This document shows, piece by piece, positions 5,062 through 6,314 of a stretch of 6,314 bases of DNA (the first letter of the stretch is position 1; every line of letters begins with the position of its first letter). This stretch comes from Acholeplasmatales bacterium (lineage in GTDB: Bacteria > Bacillota_I > Bacilli_A > Acholeplasmatales > Anaeroplasmataceae), in NCBI GenBank assembly GCA_016288675.1, contig JAEELC010000071.1:1-6314 (forward strand), given 5' to 3'. The notes beneath the pieces were generated by a model. The model saw only the letters and a program-made list of their open reading frames with translations, was not told the origin of the DNA and did no database searches. A program made the position numbers and the translations under genes.

Positions 5062-6230
5062 TAGTTAATACGTAGTACAACGCATTTTAGATATAATTGT
5101 TCTTCACCTGAAAGAAGCGCAGGATGGTCAATTGATTGAACACGCAAATCTATAAATTGAATTTGACGCTTTGAATCAATAGCAGCTTCTTTAAGCATTT
5201 GCATAAATAAATCAATAGTCATATTTTGAGAGCAAGAATAAGTTAATAAATATCCACCCTTTTTAACAAGCTTCATAGCTTGAAGATTTATTTCTTTATA
5301 TCCTTTATATGCTTTTTTGATTGTATCTTTTGTTTTTGTAAATGCTGGTGGATCAAGTACAATTACATCAAATTTATCTTTTAAGCTTTGATCACGTAAT
5401 AGTTCAAAAACGTCACAACATTTTGTAGATAAATTAGAAAATCCATTTAATTTAGCGTTTAGTGCTATTTCATCACAAGCTCTTTGAGATATATCACATG
5501 CAACTACACTTTTTGCACCGTATTTACAAGAATTTAATGCAAATCCACCTACGTTAGAAAAAGCGTCTAGAACATCTTTATCTTTTACGTAATATTTAAC
5601 ATTATCTCTATTTAACTTTTGGTCTAAGAAATATCCTGTTTTTTGTCCGTTTTCAACATCAACATAAAATTTGATTCCGTTTTCTAAGACTTCTACGCGA
5701 GGATCAAATGAACCATAAACTGGTCCTTTTATCATTTCTAAACCTTCTTTTAAGCGTACAGGCATATCGCTTCTTTCATATATTCCACGTGGATTTAAGA
5801 CTTTTACAAGAATATCAATAATATCTTTTTTAATCTTATCCATACCTAATGCTAGAAATTGTACTGATAAAATATCTGCGTATTTATCTACTATTAAACC
5901 AGGTAAGAAATCGGCTTCAGAGAAGATTAAACGACAACAATTTGAATCATTAAATAGATTTAATCTGTGACTAACGGCATATTTTATACGCTCTTCAAAG
6001 AATGAAGTATCAATTACATCATCTTCATTGTATGATAAAATTCTAATCATTATCTTAGAAGAAGTATTTAAGAAACCGTAGCATACAAATTTATGATCAA
6101 GAGTTAATACTTTAACAACTTCACCGTTCTTAATTTCGCCTTCAAAGGAATTTACTTCATTATTGTAAATCCATGGAAAACCTTCTAGTTTTTCTTTTTC
6201 TTCATTTTTATTTAAAATGATATTTAACAT
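5061..6230 (-). CDS. rlmI: RlmI-type class I SAM-dependent rRNA (cytosine-C5) methyltransferase
   Basis: This 389-residue protein belongs to the family of E. coli RlmI, which makes m5C1962 in 23S rRNA; the same target here is inferred. The N-terminal part (about 1-75, including GFPWIYNNEV) matches the PUA domain that binds RNA. The middle domain contains the family block NGQKTGYFLDQ (194-204). The Rossmann methyltransferase domain shows motif I VLDAFSNVGGFA (220-231), the acidic end of strand 2 at Asp246 (ACDIS), DPPAF (293-297) and the catalytic cysteine region YSCSQ (331-335, Cys333). The C-terminal DHPAL...YLK pattern (369-382) is also typical. Length and motif set are complete. The start is the ATG at 6230-6228, with GAGGA (6241-6237) six bases upstream. 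It follows the stop of the upstream hydrolase gene by 2 bp, so both are probably one transcript ending at the convergent terminator. Confidence 0.92.
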   Translation of the reverse strand: MLNIILNKNEEKEKLEGFPWIYNNEVNSFEGEIKNGEVVKVLTLDHKFVCYGFLNTSSKIMIRILSYNEDDVIDTSFFEERIKYAVSHRLNLFNDSNCCRLIFSEADFLPGLIVDKYADILSVQFLALGMDKIKKDIIDILVKVLNPRGIYERSDMPVRLKEGLEMIKGPVYGSFDPRVEVLENGIKFYVDVENGQKTGYFLDQKLNRDNVKYYVKDKDVLDAFSNVGGFALNSCKYGAKSVVACDISQRACDEIALNAKLNGFSNLSTKCCDVFELLRDQSLKDKFDVIVLDPPAFTKTKDTIKKAYKGYKEINLQAMKLVKKGGYLLTYSCSQNMTIDLFMQMLKEAAIDSKRQIQFIDLRVQSIDHPALLSGEEQLYLKCVVLRIN

Positions 6231-6232
6231 TT

Positions 6233-6314
6233 TTATTCCTCGATGAAATTTAAAATATCTGAATATACCTTTTCATTATTTTTTTCTTTTAAGATTTCAT
6301 GTCTCATGTGTGGA
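6233..6314 (-). CDS. C-terminal fragment of an alpha/beta hydrolase (lysophospholipase-like, partial)
   Basis: On the minus strand an open frame enters from the right edge (first full codon at 6313) and ends at TAA (6235-6233), giving the last 26 residues. The fragment contains H-M-R-H-E-I-L-K-E, then a polar helix and D-I-L-N-F-I at the end. This matches the end of the Bacillota monoacylglycerol lipase/lysophospholipase family, where the pattern is GxRHEILNE...VxxDILxFL and the His of RHE (fragment residue 5) is the catalytic-triad histidine. The nucleophile Ser and acid are outside the window. Its last codons GAG-GAA supply the ribosome binding site of the downstream methyltransferase gene, with 2 bp between the genes, indicating an operon. 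The fragment is short, so the family call rests on one motif. Confidence 0.7.
   Translation of the reverse strand, partial: PHMRHEILKEKNNEKVYSDILNFIEE

Noticed and set aside
1..6314. CRISPR array, tRNA/rRNA gene, insertion sequence or phage attachment site
   Set aside because: No regularly spaced repeats, no tRNA cloverleaf, no transposase-like protein or terminal inverted repeats were seen by eye on either strand.

Overview
The window is a strongly AT-rich bacterial chromosome segment. A T-box riboswitch, AGGAGA-type ribosome binding sites, lipoproteins with no sign of an outer membrane and U-rich intrinsic terminators all point to a low-GC Gram-positive (Bacillota, Bacilli/Erysipelotrichia-like or a deep-branching uncultured relative). 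Tryptophan is always TGG in the genes read here. Every visible stop is TAA, except one TAG, so nothing suggests the Mycoplasma code.

Left part (1-1300): the C-terminal end of an unidentified membrane protein runs off the left edge and is closed by a terminator. A separate single-gene unit follows: a promoter candidate, an inverted repeat in the leader, and a 294-residue lipoprotein of unknown function whose codon choice suggests high expression. It ends in a perfect 12-bp terminator hairpin.

Centre (1300-4250): this is a complete methionine uptake operon. A promoter is followed by a long T-box leader with specifier codon AUG (1477-1479), a T-box UGGU bulge that fits the tRNA-Met acceptor end, and a terminator/antiterminator switch. 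Then come metN (ABC ATPase with C-terminal NIL domain), metI (permease) and metQ (substrate-binding lipoprotein), separated by 2 bp each and closed by a terminator. The logic is that uncharged tRNA-Met accumulates when methionine is short, binds the leader, stabilises the antiterminator and turns on the MetNIQ importer.

Right part (4250-6314): immediately after the metQ terminator is a nitrilase-superfamily (carbon-nitrogen hydrolase) gene in which the catalytic Lys position looks like Arg. It converges, across a bidirectional terminator, on a minus-strand gene for an RlmI-type 23S rRNA cytosine methyltransferase. Two bases upstream of that gene is the 3' end of an alpha/beta hydrolase (lysophospholipase-like), cut by the right edge.

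Most of the window is familiar biology. The items most worth a second look are the Met-specific T-box on a metNIQ transporter, the nitrilase homologue with an altered catalytic triad, and the unassigned, possibly internally duplicated lipoprotein with an inverted repeat just before its ribosome binding site. I did not find a convincing undescribed multi-gene system.
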